Positions 20,053 to 30,633 of a DNA stretch of 64,000 nucleotides are shown piece after piece (the first letter of the stretch is position 1; the number at the start of each line of letters is the position of its first letter). The notes under the pieces were generated by a model. It saw only the letters and a list, made by a program, of their open reading frames with translations, ran no database searches and was not told the DNA's origin. The position numbers and the translations under genes are program-made. The stretch lies in assembly GCF_011305535.1 (NCBI RefSeq), contig NZ_CP049905.1, positions 434,001-498,000 of the forward strand, in the 5' to 3' direction. This DNA is from Diaphorobacter sp. HDW4B (lineage in GTDB: Bacteria; Pseudomonadota; Gammaproteobacteria; Burkholderiales; Burkholderiaceae_C).

Positions 20053-20541
20053 TCAGACGGGAAGCCGCGTCGCCATGTCGGCTGGCAGTACGGGTTTTAT
20101 CGTCTGAATCATTTGCTCCAAGATGGGGGCGGATTGCGAGTTTTTCCACCACTCGGCCTCGTGCATAGGCGTCCACACCGCAATCACCGCAACCACCAGC
20201 AAAACGAGCACACCGCGCAACAGACCAAAAATCCCGCCCAACGCACGGTCGGCGGGCCTGAGGCCCATGGCGTCAATCAATTTCTTGGTCAGCCACGCCA
20301 CAAAACTGCAGGCAAAAATCGCAGCCACGAACACCAGCACGAAGCCCGTCACGTGCTGGATTGTCGGGTCGTAGTCTTTCATCGGAAGCAGCGCCGCCGC
20401 GTCTGCCGCGAACCATTGCGCCAGAAAGAATGCCACGATCCAGCTCGCCAGCGACAGCAACTCGAACACCAGTCCACGCCACGCGCCAATGACGAGCGAC
20501 GCGAGCAGCACCACGATGCACAACCAATCCAGCGCAGCCAT
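20053..20541 (-). CDS. cvpA: CvpA family membrane protein
   Basis: A 162-residue protein with four hydrophobic segments beginning MAALDWLCIVVLLASLVIGAWRG, followed by FELLSLASWIVAFFLAQWF, as in CvpA (colicin V production/purine-operon membrane protein). The precise role is unclear; it is linked to purF and to envelope homeostasis in other bacteria. Position between the SPOR protein and purF is conserved in this order. Confidence 0.9.
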   Translation of the reverse strand: MAALDWLCIVVLLASLVIGAWRGLVFELLSLASWIVAFFLAQWFAADAAALLPMKDYDPTIQHVTGFVLVFVAAIFACSFVAWLTKKLIDAMGLRPADRALGGIFGLLRGVLVLLVVAVIAVWTPMHEAEWWKNSQSAPILEQMIQTIKPVLPADMATRLPV

Positions 20542-20568
20542 GCGCAGCTCCCGGTCAGTTCGTTGGCA

Positions 20569-21606
20569 TCAAAGCGGAATCACGGAAGCCGGCAATCCCA
20601 GCCCCTTGACCTTGGCGGCTGCCTTGTCAGCATCGGCACGCCCCGTGAACGGACCCACGCGAACCCGCGTGCGCTTGCCATCCTTGGTGTCCACGGTCTG
20701 GGTGAACGCCTTTAGACCAGCGCCCGACAGCTTGCCACGCACTTCCTGTGCCTTGTCGGCATCGGCAAAAGCGCCCACCTGAACGATGAAGCGGCCTTCG
20801 GCCTTGGCTGCCGCAGCGGCGGAGTTGTTCGACGAGGACGAATCCTTGCCCTCCAGCAACGCACGGGCACGGGCCGCGTCGTCTGGACGCTGCTTGGGCT
20901 TGGGCTCGGGCTTCGGTTCTGGCTTGGGCTCCGGCTTCGGCTCGGGTTTCGGCTCGACCTTTGGCTTGGGTTCGGGCTTCTGTTCCGGCTTGGGCTCCAC
21001 CTTCGGCTCAGGCTTGTGTTCTGGCTTGACCTCGCGCTTGGGCTCGGGCTTTGGTTCTGGCTTGACTTCCGGCTTCGGCTCCGGCTTGCGCTCGGGTTTC
21101 GCCTCGGGCTTGGGTTCCGGCTTGGATGCAGAACGCTCCGTGAACGCCGGTTGCGCTGCAGGCCTGGAGGCGGCAGAAGTTGCAGGAGCGGTCGGGGTCA
21201 CCGCCGCCACATTGGAAGCAGGCTTGCGGGACGGAGATGTGACGATCTCCTCGCCATCCGAGAGACCCGAATCCGGCAGGGAAGATCCGCTTCGCGCGCT
21301 GGTTGCACCCGTCGAGGACGAGCCAGGTGCGCCGGGCACGACCAGAGGCGCCACAGTATTGCGATCTGGCACGTCCACCGGCAGATTGACCGGCACGGGA
21401 CGCGGCTTGGTATCGAACAGCAGCGTGAAAGCAGCCACACCGGCAACCACCAGCACGCCCGCACCGATCAGGCGATGGCGCGCGCGGCGGCGCATCACCT
21501 CGACGCTTTCCGCCTGTGCGGTGACGCGCGAGCGTCGAGTAGCTGCTTTGCTGCCGCCCTCGTCTTTTTCTTTTTTACCGGACCAAGGAAACTTGATAAA
21601 TGCCAT
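20569..21606 (-). CDS. SPOR domain-containing cell-division-type protein with KPEP repeat linker
   Basis: A 345-residue bitopic inner-membrane protein. A basic cytoplasmic head (residues 1–45) and one membrane helix (about 46–66) precede a long periplasmic linker dominated by Lys-Pro-Glu-Pro repeats (about 160–245). A C-terminal SPOR domain (about 268–345; [37 protein letters not shown]) is expected to bind denuded septal peptidoglycan glycans. This matches the DedD/FtsN class found between folC and cvpA. The KPEP linker may act as a rigid periplasm-spanning rod. Confidence 0.88.
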   Translation of the reverse strand: MAFIKFPWSGKKEKDEGGSKAATRRSRVTAQAESVEVMRRRARHRLIGAGVLVVAGVAAFTLLFDTKPRPVPVNLPVDVPDRNTVAPLVVPGAPGSSSTGATSARSGSSLPDSGLSDGEEIVTSPSRKPASNVAAVTPTAPATSAASRPAAQPAFTERSASKPEPKPEAKPERKPEPKPEVKPEPKPEPKREVKPEHKPEPKVEPKPEQKPEPKPKVEPKPEPKPEPKPEPKPEPKPKQRPDDAARARALLEGKDSSSSNNSAAAAAKAEGRFIVQVGAFADADKAQEVRGKLSGAGLKAFTQTVDTKDGKRTRVRVGPFTGRADADKAAAKVKGLGLPASVIPL

Positions 21607-21620
21607 GTGGTATGGACGCG

Positions 21621-22946
21621 TTACGTACCCAGATGCTTGGCTTGCAGGCGGGGCGTACCGTGCTGGAGCACACCGCCCACTGTGTAGAACGAGCCAAAGA
21701 CTACGATTCTATCAGCCGGGTCGGCGGCAGCTATTGCGGCTTGTAACGCGGCTTCCGGGTTGGCGTGCAGCGTCGTTTTCACTTCGCGCTTGGCACCCGC
21801 CACCATCTGCACGGCGTTCCATTTCTGTTGCAGATGCGCAGCGGTATCCGCACGCGGCGTCGGCAGATCGGTGAAATACCAGCGATCGATCAGCGGACCG
21901 ATCTTGTTGAGCATCGGCGTCAAGTCCTTGTCCGCCATAGCACCGAACACGGCGTGGGTGACGGGGAAGTAGCCCATGGCGTCCAGATTGGCAGCGAGCG
22001 CTGCGACGGAATGCGGGTTGTGCGCCACATCCAGCACCATGGTCGGTTGACCGGGGATGATCTGGAAGCGACCGGGCAGCTCGACCATGGCCAGGCCCGT
22101 GCGAACAGCCTGCGCCGTCACGGGCAGCTTGTCGCGAATCGCCTCGAAAGCCGCCAGCACGCCCGAGGCATTCACCAACTGGTTCGCACCGCGCAATGCG
22201 GGATACGACAGACCGGCATAGCGGCGACCGCGCCCGGCCCAGGCCCATTGCTGCTTGTCGCCGGTGAAATTGAAGTCGATGCCGAAGCGCCACAGATCGG
22301 CACCGATCTCGCGTGCATGGTTGATCACGCTGTCCGGTGCCATCGGGTCGCTCACCACGGCAGGCTTGCCGGGACGCATGATCCCGGCCTTCTCGCGGCC
22401 GATGCTTTCGCGGTCCGAGCCGAGGAATTCCATGTGGTCGAGGTCGATGCTGGTGATGATCGCGCAGTCGGTGTCGATGATGTTGGTCGCGTCGAGGCGG
22501 CCACCCATGCCGACTTCGAGAATCGCCACGTCGAGCTTGGAGATGCTCAGCAGCCGCAGGATCACCAGCGTCGTGAATTCGAAATAGGTCAGCGAGATGG
22601 GCTCGCCGCCCTGCACACGCGCCTGTTCGACGGCGGCAAACTGCTCGACAAGCTGGGCCGCAGTGACGATTTCGCCATGCACGCGGCAGCGCTCCTCGAA
22701 ATGCACCAGATGCGGCGAAGTGAACACGCCCGGCTTGTAACCCGACTGCAGGGCCACGGCTTCGAGCATCGCGCAGGTGGAGCCCTTGCCGTTGGTGCCG
22801 GCCACGGTGATCACGGGGCAATCGAAATGCAGGTTCAGCCGCTTGGCCACCTCGCCCACGCGCTCAAGGCCCATTTCGATGTTGCGGGGATGCAGGCTTT
22901 CGCAATAGCTCAGCCAGCCGTCCAGAGTGTCAGGTAGATGGTGCAT
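21621..22946 (-). CDS. folC: Bifunctional folylpolyglutamate synthase/dihydrofolate synthase
   Basis: A 441-residue Mur-ligase-like ATP enzyme adding glutamate to dihydropteroate and folates. The P-loop [18 protein letters not shown] lies near residues 47–64, with [31 protein letters not shown] and [17 protein letters not shown] downstream. ATG 22946 has a GGAGGG ribosome binding site six bases upstream, better than ATG 22958 or 22976. It heads the minus-strand folC–SPOR–cvpA–purF–metZ–gltX series. Confidence 0.96.
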   Translation of the reverse strand: MHHLPDTLDGWLSYCESLHPRNIEMGLERVGEVAKRLNLHFDCPVITVAGTNGKGSTCAMLEAVALQSGYKPGVFTSPHLVHFEERCRVHGEIVTAAQLVEQFAAVEQARVQGGEPISLTYFEFTTLVILRLLSISKLDVAILEVGMGGRLDATNIIDTDCAIITSIDLDHMEFLGSDRESIGREKAGIMRPGKPAVVSDPMAPDSVINHAREIGADLWRFGIDFNFTGDKQQWAWAGRGRRYAGLSYPALRGANQLVNASGVLAAFEAIRDKLPVTAQAVRTGLAMVELPGRFQIIPGQPTMVLDVAHNPHSVAALAANLDAMGYFPVTHAVFGAMADKDLTPMLNKIGPLIDRWYFTDLPTPRADTAAHLQQKWNAVQMVAGAKREVKTTLHANPEAALQAAIAAADPADRIVVFGSFYTVGGVLQHGTPRLQAKHLGT

Positions 22947-22993
22947 ACAGCCCTCCATTGTCGCGCACCGCAGCATGAGCGATGATCACACCC

Positions 22994-23368
22994 ATGAGTA
23001 CCCCCACAATCATCATCTACGGCATCCCCAATTGCGACACCGTGAAAAAGGCGCGAACCTGGCTCACGGACCATGGTGTGGACTACCAGTTTCACGACTT
23101 CAAAAAGCAAGGCGTGCCCGCCGAGCGCCTGCCCGCGTGGCTCAAGGCCGTGGGCCGCGACAAGCTGCTCAACACCAAGGGCACGACCTGGCGCAAACTG
23201 GAAGCCGACGTGCAGGCACAGACCGCCAGCGACGCCGGAGCCATTGAGGTCATGAAGGAACACGCCTCGGTCATCAAGCGCCCCGTGGCCGAGTGGGACG
23301 GCAACGCCAGCGGCCGCGTGACCGTGGGATTCGACGCCGACAAGTGGAACGATTTGCTCGCCGGGTGA
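22994..23368 (+). CDS. ArsC/Spx-family reductase (YffB-like)
   Basis: A 124-residue thioredoxin-fold protein. IYGIPNCDTVKKARTWL holds the single CxxS/T-like active-site Cys near residue 13. YQFHDFKKQGVPAERL and IKRPVAEWDG are typical of the ArsC/YffB branch, in which glutathione rather than arsenate is the likely partner. ATG 22994 fits the family start; ATG 22982 would add four residues. It is divergent from folC. Confidence 0.88.
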   Translation: MSTPTIIIYGIPNCDTVKKARTWLTDHGVDYQFHDFKKQGVPAERLPAWLKAVGRDKLLNTKGTTWRKLEADVQAQTASDAGAIEVMKEHASVIKRPVAEWDGNASGRVTVGFDADKWNDLLAG

Positions 23369-23433
23369 TCTGACAGAGCAAAAACCGTGTGCGGACAGTG
23401 GTTTACGTAGCTTTACGCGTCCGCATACAGTTT

Positions 23434-23462
23434 TTGACGCTTGGCGCCTAAACTTTTATCAA
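23434..23462 (+). promoter_or_regulatory. Promoter of the glycine-zipper exported protein gene
   Basis: TTGACG (23434–23439) and TATCAA (23457–23462) are separated by 17 bases, 38 bases upstream of the ATG at 23501, with AGGAG before the start codon. Confidence 0.55.
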
Positions 23463-23500
23463 GGCTGGCGCGTTATGCGTTCAGTTAGGAGTATCCGCTC

Positions 23501-24385
23501 ATGAACAAGTTTATCGCCCTCACCCTCGTCACCGCCTCGGCAACCGCTGCCGTGCCTGCGTTCGCACAGCAGGAACAGGGCCGCGTGCTCTCCGCCACCC
23601 CGGTGATCCAGCAAGTGGCGATTCCGCAGCAAGTCTGCGGCAGCGACTACGTCTACACGCGTCGTCAGCCCTCGGGCGGCGGTGCACTGCTGGGAGCAAT
23701 CGTTGGCGGTCTGGCGGGCAGCGCCATCGGCGGCGGCTCGGGTCGCGCTGCTGCCACCGCCATCGGCATGATGGGCGGCTCCATCGTCGGCAACAACGTG
23801 GAAGCAGGCCCTCCGGGCTACTACCCCGTGCAGCGCTGCGGCACGCAGACCTCCTACGAAACCCGCACCGTGGGCTACGACGTGACCTACGAGTACGCAG
23901 GCCGCCGTTACACCACCCGCACCGATTACAACCCCGGTGCGTGGATTCCGCTCTCGGTGCAGCCGACAGGCCAGGGCGGCTACGGCAGCAATGGCGGGTA
24001 TGACCAGTACGGACGCCCCTACGAGCAGCCGTACAGCCAATATCAGCAGCCATACCCGCAGCAGTATCAGCAGCAGCAATACCAGCAGCCGTATCAGCAG
24101 CAGCAATACCAGCAGCCGTATCAGCAGCAGCAATACCAGCAGCCGTATCAGCCGCCGCAGGTGCAGTACCAGCAGCCACAGAGCGGCTACTACAGCGACA
24201 ACCGGTACGACGACGCCCAAAGCTACGGCTACGACAGTCGCGGCTATCAGAACAACCAGTACCAAGGTTATAGCGCGCCCCAGGCTGGCGTAGTGGTCTC
24301 CAGCCCCACGGGCACCTACACCGCACCCGTGACGGACAACGACCTCGAGTACCGCAACTCGCGCGGCGAAGCCTATCGTCAGTGA
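23501..24385 (+). CDS. Exported glycine-zipper protein with Gln/Tyr-rich repeat domain
   Basis: A 294-residue protein with a signal peptide ending near AVPAFA-QQ. A glycine-zipper segment at about residues 66–96 (GGGALLGAIVGGLAGSAIGG, then AIGMMGGSIVGN) is of the 17-kDa/OmpA-like Gly-zipper 2TM kind. A conserved region with two Cys follows. Residues about 165–270 are a low-complexity Gln/Tyr/Pro domain containing three perfect copies of YQQQQYQQP. There is no lipobox, so it is probably a soluble periplasmic or outer-membrane protein. Its composition resembles prion-like or adhesive proteins; function unknown. Isolated transcription unit with its own promoter and terminator. Confidence 0.85.
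   Translation: MNKFIALTLVTASATAAVPAFAQQEQGRVLSATPVIQQVAIPQQVCGSDYVYTRRQPSGGGALLGAIVGGLAGSAIGGGSGRAAATAIGMMGGSIVGNNVEAGPPGYYPVQRCGTQTSYETRTVGYDVTYEYAGRRYTTRTDYNPGAWIPLSVQPTGQGGYGSNGGYDQYGRPYEQPYSQYQQPYPQQYQQQQYQQPYQQQQYQQPYQQQQYQQPYQPPQVQYQQPQSGYYSDNRYDDAQSYGYDSRGYQNNQYQGYSAPQAGVVVSSPTGTYTAPVTDNDLEYRNSRGEAYRQ
24065..24145 (+). repeat. Three perfect 27-bp tandem repeats inside a coding region
   Basis: Units begin at 24065, 24092 and 24119 and are identical at the DNA level, each encoding YQQQQYQQP. Perfect identity at third positions points to recent slippage expansion, so copy number may vary between strains without changing frame. Confidence 0.95.
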
Positions 24386-24415
24386 TGACGGTGATTTCCG
24401 GCCCGTCCAATCAGC

Positions 24416-24442
24416 AAAAAGGAGCCCTCGTGGCTCCTTTTT
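24416..24442 (+). terminator. Rho-independent terminator
   Basis: Stem AAAAAGGAGCC / GGCTCCTTTTT with a five-base loop, after the glycine-zipper gene. Confidence 0.9.
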
Positions 24443-24562
24443 CATGGGTTTTCCGCAGTGGACGAAAAATTCTCCAATCCGCACAAAACCACTGCCCCGT
24501 CGCGGGAGCCTAGAATTGAGGGTTTCGCCTATCTCCAATCCTCTGACTTTCAGCGCACTTCC

Positions 24563-24880
24563 ATGACCACCGAAAAGATCGACAGCGTTTCCGTTACCAC
24601 CAAAGCCAACGTGTACTTTGACGGCAAGTGCGTGAGCCACAACCTCACCTATCCCGACGGCACGAAGAAGTCCGTGGGCGTGGTGCTCGCTTCCGAGCTG
24701 ACCTTCGGCACGGCTGCCGCTGAAATCATGGAATGCGTGGGCGGCTCCTGCGAATACAAGCTCGCTGGCTCCGACCAGTGGCTGAAGTCCGGCCCCGGCG
24801 AGAAGTTCAGCATCGCGGCCAACTCCAAGTTCGACATCCGCGTGGCCGAGGCCTATCACTACATCTGCCACTACGCTTGA
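24563..24880 (+). CDS. ppnP: Pyrimidine/purine nucleoside phosphorylase PpnP
   Basis: The 105-residue cupin starts MTTEKIDSVSVTTKANVYFD at ATG 24563; the longer open frame upstream has no similarity. The pattern NLTYPDGTKKSVGVVL, CVGGSCEYKL and RVAEAYHYICHYA is that of the YaiE/DUF1255 family. E. coli PpnP phosphorolyses diverse nucleosides to base and ribose-1-phosphate. It precedes argG by 49 bases, possibly co-transcribed. Confidence 0.92.
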   Translation: MTTEKIDSVSVTTKANVYFDGKCVSHNLTYPDGTKKSVGVVLASELTFGTAAAEIMECVGGSCEYKLAGSDQWLKSGPGEKFSIAANSKFDIRVAEAYHYICHYA

Positions 24881-24902
24881 TTCCCCGGCGAATCCAAGCT
24901 GA

Positions 24903-26270
<1,368 letters not shown>

Positions 26271-26297
26271 TTCAGGCTCAGCCGATCACTTCGCCGC

Positions 26298-26322
26298 AAG
26301 CCGCCCTCGGGCGGCTTTTTTA
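26298..26322 (+). terminator. Rho-independent terminator after argG
   Basis: AGCCGCCC / GGGCGGCT hairpin followed by a run of T. The 226 bases from here to the next gene contain nothing else recognisable. Confidence 0.9.
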
Positions 26323-26547
26323 CGCCCATGCACTACACGTAGCACAGTTTTGCCCCCGTGCCACGTAGCGGAATCCGAAGCGAGCCAATTGTCGTCCTGA
26401 AGCACAATTCAGGGTTTACACGGTCAGTCAGCGGAACTCACTTCTGCCGACGTCGACCTTCGTGGACTCTCACCCTCGTGCAAGGGTCCGTTGTTGTTTG
26501 CTTTCCGGGTCACATCCTTCGTGACCCATGCCCCCCCAAGGACATAC

Positions 26548-27519
26548 ATGCTTCGCAGAAATGCTTTGCTCGCCGCCGCCGTAGCGATCACCGCTGGTGC
26601 TCCCGCCATCGTGCACGCCAAGGACGCCTGGCCCGTCAAGACCATCACGCTGGTGCAACCCTACTCGCCCGGTGGCACCAGCGACATGCTGGCGCGCATC
26701 ATCGCGCGTGAGCTCGAGCAGCGCATCGACGCCGCCGTCATCGTGGACAGCAAGGCCGGTGCCAACGGCAACATCGCCACGGCCTTCGTGAGCCGCGCCA
26801 AGCCGGACGGCAGCACCTTCCTCGTGGGCTCCAGCAGCCCCGTGGTGATCTCGCCCACGCTGTACAAGAGCGTTCCCTACGATCCACGCAAGGATCTGAC
26901 ACCCATCACCACCATCGCCAAGGCTCCATTTCTGGTGGTGACCAGCGCCAAGTCGGGCATCAACTCGATGGACGACCTGCTCAAGCAGATCAAGGCCGAC
27001 AAGGTGAACTTCGGCTCCGCAGGCCCCGGCTCGCCACAGCACATGCTCGTGGAAATGTTCCAGATGCAGACCAAGCTGAAGTCGCCCCACATCCCCTACA
27101 AGGGATCCGGCCCGCTGATTCTGGCCGTGATGGGCAATGAAGTGCAGTACGCCATCGACAACCCCGTGCCGCTCAAGCCCCAGATCGACGCGGGCAAGAT
27201 CAAGGCGCTGGCCATCACCAGCAAGCACGCTTCGCCCAAGTTCCCCGGCGTGAAGAGCCTGCATGAGCAAGGCTTCACCAATTTCGAAGTGGAACCTTGG
27301 TACGGCATGATCGGCTCCAAGGGCATGCCCAAGGAACTGGCCGAGCGCATGAACGGCTATGTGCAGGACATCCTCAAGCAGGACAGCGTCAAGCAGAAGA
27401 TCTCCGATCTGGGCGCCGAAGCCTACGGCATGAGCACCGGCGACTTCGCCAAGCTGATCGACGCCGACATCAAGAAGTGGGGCGAGGCCGTGAAGGCTTC
27501 CGGCGCCACGGCTGACTGA
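26548..27519 (+). CDS. Bug/TctC-type tripartite tricarboxylate transporter substrate-binding protein
   Basis: A 323-residue periplasmic receptor. The signal peptide is MLRRNALLAAAVAITAGAPA…VHA, then KDAWPVKTITLVQPYSPGGTSDMLARIIA, the Bug N-terminal signature. GAGGNGNIA-type and GSAGPGSPQHMLVEMF segments complete the two-lobed fold. Start ATG 26548 is preceded by AAGGA. Orphan Bug proteins, as here without TctA/B genes, are very numerous in Comamonadaceae. The ligand is unknown, probably a carboxylate. Confidence 0.92.
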   Translation: MLRRNALLAAAVAITAGAPAIVHAKDAWPVKTITLVQPYSPGGTSDMLARIIARELEQRIDAAVIVDSKAGANGNIATAFVSRAKPDGSTFLVGSSSPVVISPTLYKSVPYDPRKDLTPITTIAKAPFLVVTSAKSGINSMDDLLKQIKADKVNFGSAGPGSPQHMLVEMFQMQTKLKSPHIPYKGSGPLILAVMGNEVQYAIDNPVPLKPQIDAGKIKALAITSKHASPKFPGVKSLHEQGFTNFEVEPWYGMIGSKGMPKELAERMNGYVQDILKQDSVKQKISDLGAEAYGMSTGDFAKLIDADIKKWGEAVKASGATAD

Positions 27520-27568
27520 CGACGGACAGCACGCGACCTGCCTTTCCAGCGAAATGTGCAGGTGCAAC

Positions 27569-27604
27569 AAAAGGCCCGCAACCACTATCGGCTGCGGGCC
27601 TTTT
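27569..27604 (+). terminator. Rho-independent terminator after the Bug gene
   Basis: AAAAGGCCCGCA / TGCGGGCCTTTT hairpin with T tail. Confidence 0.88.
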
Positions 27605-27703
27605 CACTTTCAAATTCATGAAGCTGTAACCGGCTCGATAACCACACTGCGAGCGTGAGCGCTACAGTAGCGACACCGAAATCCAAGGAAGTCAGGAATT
27701 CCC

Positions 27704-28159
27704 GTGAAGAATCGCATTCCCACGTTGCTCGTCGCCGCGCTCATGGCCGCCACAAGCGCCAGCGCCGTTCTGGCAGCAGAAGACAACGCCAAGCAGGCTG
27801 CAGCGGCCCCATCCGGCCCCAGCGAAGCCGTTCAGAAAGCCCTCGACAAGCGCACCAAGTCCATTGTCGATTCCCTCGAAGGCGTTGGTGCAGCATTGAA
27901 CGCCGACATGTTCTCGGCAGAATTCAACAAGCAAGCCACGCCCGAGCAGGTGCAGCAAGCCATGAAGCAGTTGCGCGACAGCGTCGGCTCTTGCAAGCTA
28001 GTGGGTCGCATCAACAGCCCCGCGCCGAACATCACCGCGTATCTGCTCGACTGCCAGAAGGCCTTTGTGCCGCTGGAGATCGGTGTAGAGGAAAAGGCTC
28101 CCAACAAGATTCAGAGCCTGATCTTCCGCGCTTCGTTCTGGCGTCTGGGCGCTCAGTAA
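27704..28159 (+). CDS. Hypothetical exported protein
   Basis: 151 residues with a clear signal peptide (KNRIPTLLVAALMAATSASAVLA-AED). The mature part is helical and contains two Cys (VGSCKLV and LLDCQKAF), which could form a disulfide. I do not recognise the family. Its stop lies 19 bases from the convergent stop of murB, so the two transcripts meet without an obvious terminator. Confidence 0.7.
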   Translation: MKNRIPTLLVAALMAATSASAVLAAEDNAKQAAAAPSGPSEAVQKALDKRTKSIVDSLEGVGAALNADMFSAEFNKQATPEQVQQAMKQLRDSVGSCKLVGRINSPAPNITAYLLDCQKAFVPLEIGVEEKAPNKIQSLIFRASFWRLGAQ

Positions 28160-28178
28160 CCGCCCACCATCCGCTTCA

Positions 28179-29252
28179 TCAGACGACCACCGGCTCCGGC
28201 TCCAGCCGGATGCCGAAACGCTCGTAGACGCTGGTCTGGATCGCCCGGGCCAGCGTCATCACTTCCCCGCCCGTCACGCTGTCTTCGCCACTGCCGCGAT
28301 TGACCAGCACCAGCGCCTGTTTCTCGTAGACCCCGGCCTTGCCGATGGTCTTGCCCTTCCAGCCGCAGGCATCGATCAGCCAACCCGCCGCCAGCTTGAT
28401 GGAGCCGTCCGCCATCGGGTAATGCACGATCTTGGGCTCGCGCGCGATGATGTCAGCGCATTGGTACTCGGTGACCGTCGGGTTCTTGAAGAAACTTCCC
28501 GCATTGCCGATGACCGCCGGATCGGGCAGCTTGGCGCGGCGAATCTCGCAGACCCAGTCGAAGATCTGCTTGGGAGTGGGCTCCGCAATGCCCGTTTCCG
28601 CCATCTTGCGCTCCAGATCGGCATAGCCCAGATCGGCGCGCCACTGCTTGGGCAGGCGAAAGCGCACATGGGTGATTACCGCCCGACCCTTGAGCCCCAT
28701 GCCGCGCGGCAGATCGCTGTATTCGCCAGCAGCCGACGGCGCGTGCTTGAAGATCGAATCGCGGTAGCTGAAGGCGCATTGGGCCGCGTTCAGCGAAAAA
28801 CGGTTGCCGGTGGCCAGGTCGACTGCATCCAGCGAATCGAAGCGATCCTGCAGTTCCACGCCATAGGCACCGATGTTCTGCACCGGAGCAGCGCCCACGG
28901 TGCCGGGAATCAGCGCCAGGTTTTCCAGCCCCGGAAAACCGTTGTCGATGGTCCAGGCCACGGCCTCGTGCCAGACCTCGCCTGCACCGGCCTCGATGAT
29001 CCAGGCCTTGTCGGTTTCCTCGACGAGGCGCAGGCCCTTGATCTCCATCTTGAGCACCACGGGCTTGACGTCCCCGGTGATCACGATGTTGCTGCCGCCG
29101 CCCAGCACGAAGACGGGCTGTTTGGCCAGTTCAGGGTCGGAAATCAGGTCGCGCACATCCTGAACCGATTGGGCGCGCACCAGCGTATGCGCCTTGGCAA
29201 CGATGCCAAAGGTGTTGTATTGCTGGAGAGGAACGTTGTTCTCGACTAACAT
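28179..29252 (-). CDS. murB: UDP-N-acetylenolpyruvoylglucosamine reductase
   Basis: A 357-residue FAD enzyme reducing UDP-GlcNAc-enolpyruvate to UDP-MurNAc in peptidoglycan synthesis. It begins [17 protein letters not shown]; the much longer open frame upstream is not family sequence. FAD-binding [31 protein letters not shown], the active-site YRDSIFK, the catalytic Ser in [11 protein letters not shown] and the C-terminal Glu region are all present. E. coli-like type I MurB. Confidence 0.95.
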   Translation of the reverse strand: MLVENNVPLQQYNTFGIVAKAHTLVRAQSVQDVRDLISDPELAKQPVFVLGGGSNIVITGDVKPVVLKMEIKGLRLVEETDKAWIIEAGAGEVWHEAVAWTIDNGFPGLENLALIPGTVGAAPVQNIGAYGVELQDRFDSLDAVDLATGNRFSLNAAQCAFSYRDSIFKHAPSAAGEYSDLPRGMGLKGRAVITHVRFRLPKQWRADLGYADLERKMAETGIAEPTPKQIFDWVCEIRRAKLPDPAVIGNAGSFFKNPTVTEYQCADIIAREPKIVHYPMADGSIKLAAGWLIDACGWKGKTIGKAGVYEKQALVLVNRGSGEDSVTGGEVMTLARAIQTSVYERFGIRLEPEPVVV

Positions 29253-29318
29253 CGACCCAATTGTCGCACCCGGGCGAAAACGCCATCGGGTTTGTATGTA
29301 GATTCCGAGAGTAATGCC

Positions 29319-29804
29319 ATGCCTTCTTTTGATACCGTCCTCGAAGCCAATTTTGTTGAAGTGAAGAACGCGGTGGAAAACACCGCCAAGGAAATCGGCA
29401 CCCGCTTTGACTTCAAGGGCTCGTCCGCTGCTGTGGAGCTCAAGGACAAGGAAATCACCATGTTCGGCGACGCCGACTTCCAGCTCCAGCAGGTCGAGGA
29501 CATCCTGCGCAACAAGCTCACCAAGCGCAATGTGGATGTGCGTTTTCTCGATGTGGAAAAGGCCCAGAAGATCGGCGGCGACAAGCTCAAGCAGGTGGTG
29601 AAGGTGCGCAACGGCATCGACAGCGAAAACGCCAAGAAGATCCAGAAGCTGCTCAAGGAAAGCAAGCTCAAGGTGCAGGCTGCCATTCAGGAAGAAAAAG
29701 TGCGCGTGACCGGTGCCAAGCGCGACGACCTGCAGGCCGCCATGGCGCTGATCCGCAAGGACATCGCCGACCTGCCGCTGTCGTTCGACAATTTCCGCGA
29801 CTGA
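29319..29804 (+). CDS. yajQ: YajQ family nucleotide/c-di-GMP-binding protein
   Basis: The 161-residue protein begins [20 protein letters not shown] and contains [13 protein letters not shown]-type and [19 protein letters not shown] segments of the YajQ family (two ferredoxin-like domains). A Xanthomonas homologue binds cyclic di-GMP and partners a transcription factor; whether this one does is unknown. Divergent from murB by 66 bases. Confidence 0.93.
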   Translation: MPSFDTVLEANFVEVKNAVENTAKEIGTRFDFKGSSAAVELKDKEITMFGDADFQLQQVEDILRNKLTKRNVDVRFLDVEKAQKIGGDKLKQVVKVRNGIDSENAKKIQKLLKESKLKVQAAIQEEKVRVTGAKRDDLQAAMALIRKDIADLPLSFDNFRD

Positions 29805-29823
29805 TCGAGCGAACCACCGTCCC

Positions 29824-30477
29824 ATGCCCCGAGCTGCTCCCGTCTTCGCCAAAGCGGCCATCGCCAGCTTGCTGCTGGGTCTGGCAATTCCGGCCTTGGC
29901 CCAACAAGCCGCCTTGGTGGGCGTTCTGGGCAACAAGGCGCTGCTCGTCATCGACGGCAAAGCGCCGCGCACGCTGGGCGCGGGCGACTCGGCTTCGGGC
30001 ATCAAGGTGATCTCGGTCGGCAGCGACAACGCGATTGTCGAATCCGAGGGCGCCCGCGTCACGCTGCGTCTGGGCGACACGCCTGTGCATGTGAGCACCG
30101 GCGGTGGCGGCAAACAGCGCATCGTGCTGCGAGCCGATGCGCGAGGTCACTTCGTGAGTTCGGGCCTGATCAACGGTCAGGTCATGCGCTACATGGTCGA
30201 TACCGGTGCGACGCTCGTCGCCATCAGCCAGTCCGAAGCCGCGCGCATGGGCGTGAAGTACCGGGACGGCCAGCCGGTCATGATCGGAACCGGCAACGGC
30301 AACGTCGAGGCACACCGGATCCGTCTGGAAAGCGTGCGTGCTGGTGACATCGAATTGCGCAATGTGGATGCCGTCGTGCTGCCCCAGTCCATGCCCTACG
30401 TCCTGCTGGGCAACAGCTTTCTGAACGCCTTCCAGATGAGCCGCAACAACGACGAGATGGTGCTGGAGAGAAAATAG
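29824..30477 (+). CDS. Retropepsin-like aspartic protease (clan AA, TIGR02281-like)
   Basis: 217 residues with an N-terminal signal or anchor segment (AAIASLLLGLAIPALAQQ), an N-terminal beta domain, then a retropepsin domain with the active site YMVDTGATLVAISQSEAARM near residue 125 and a flap-like region IGTGNGNVEAHRI. LGNSFLNAFQM closes the fold. Such single-domain proteases would act as dimers in the periplasm. Targets unknown. It begins 19 bases after yajQ. Confidence 0.85.
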   Translation: MPRAAPVFAKAAIASLLLGLAIPALAQQAALVGVLGNKALLVIDGKAPRTLGAGDSASGIKVISVGSDNAIVESEGARVTLRLGDTPVHVSTGGGGKQRIVLRADARGHFVSSGLINGQVMRYMVDTGATLVAISQSEAARMGVKYRDGQPVMIGTGNGNVEAHRIRLESVRAGDIELRNVDAVVLPQSMPYVLLGNSFLNAFQMSRNNDEMVLERK

Positions 30478-30633
30478 AGTCTACGCCCTGCTGGCTCGCA
30501 GCACCTCGGTATCACCGCCAATATCGACCATCCACCGCAAATGCCACAATGATCTGCAAGCCCTATCGCACCTTTCCAGAGAAACGGCGCAAAGGCCCAC
30601 GGACAGATCGATCACCCTCAAAAGAAAAACAAG

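Noticed and set aside
20880-21130. Minisatellite-like GGCTTGGGCTCGGGC pattern
   Set aside because: It is the coding sequence of the KPEP linker of the SPOR protein, with variable third positions.
23390-23425. TGCGGAC/GTCCGCA inverted repeat before the glycine-zipper gene
   Set aside because: Seven-bp arms with a 22-base loop, not positioned as a terminator; too weak to call an operator without conservation data.
24065-24145. CRISPR-like spacing of repeats
   Set aside because: The repeats are contiguous, in frame and coding (Gln/Tyr domain), with no spacers or cas genes.
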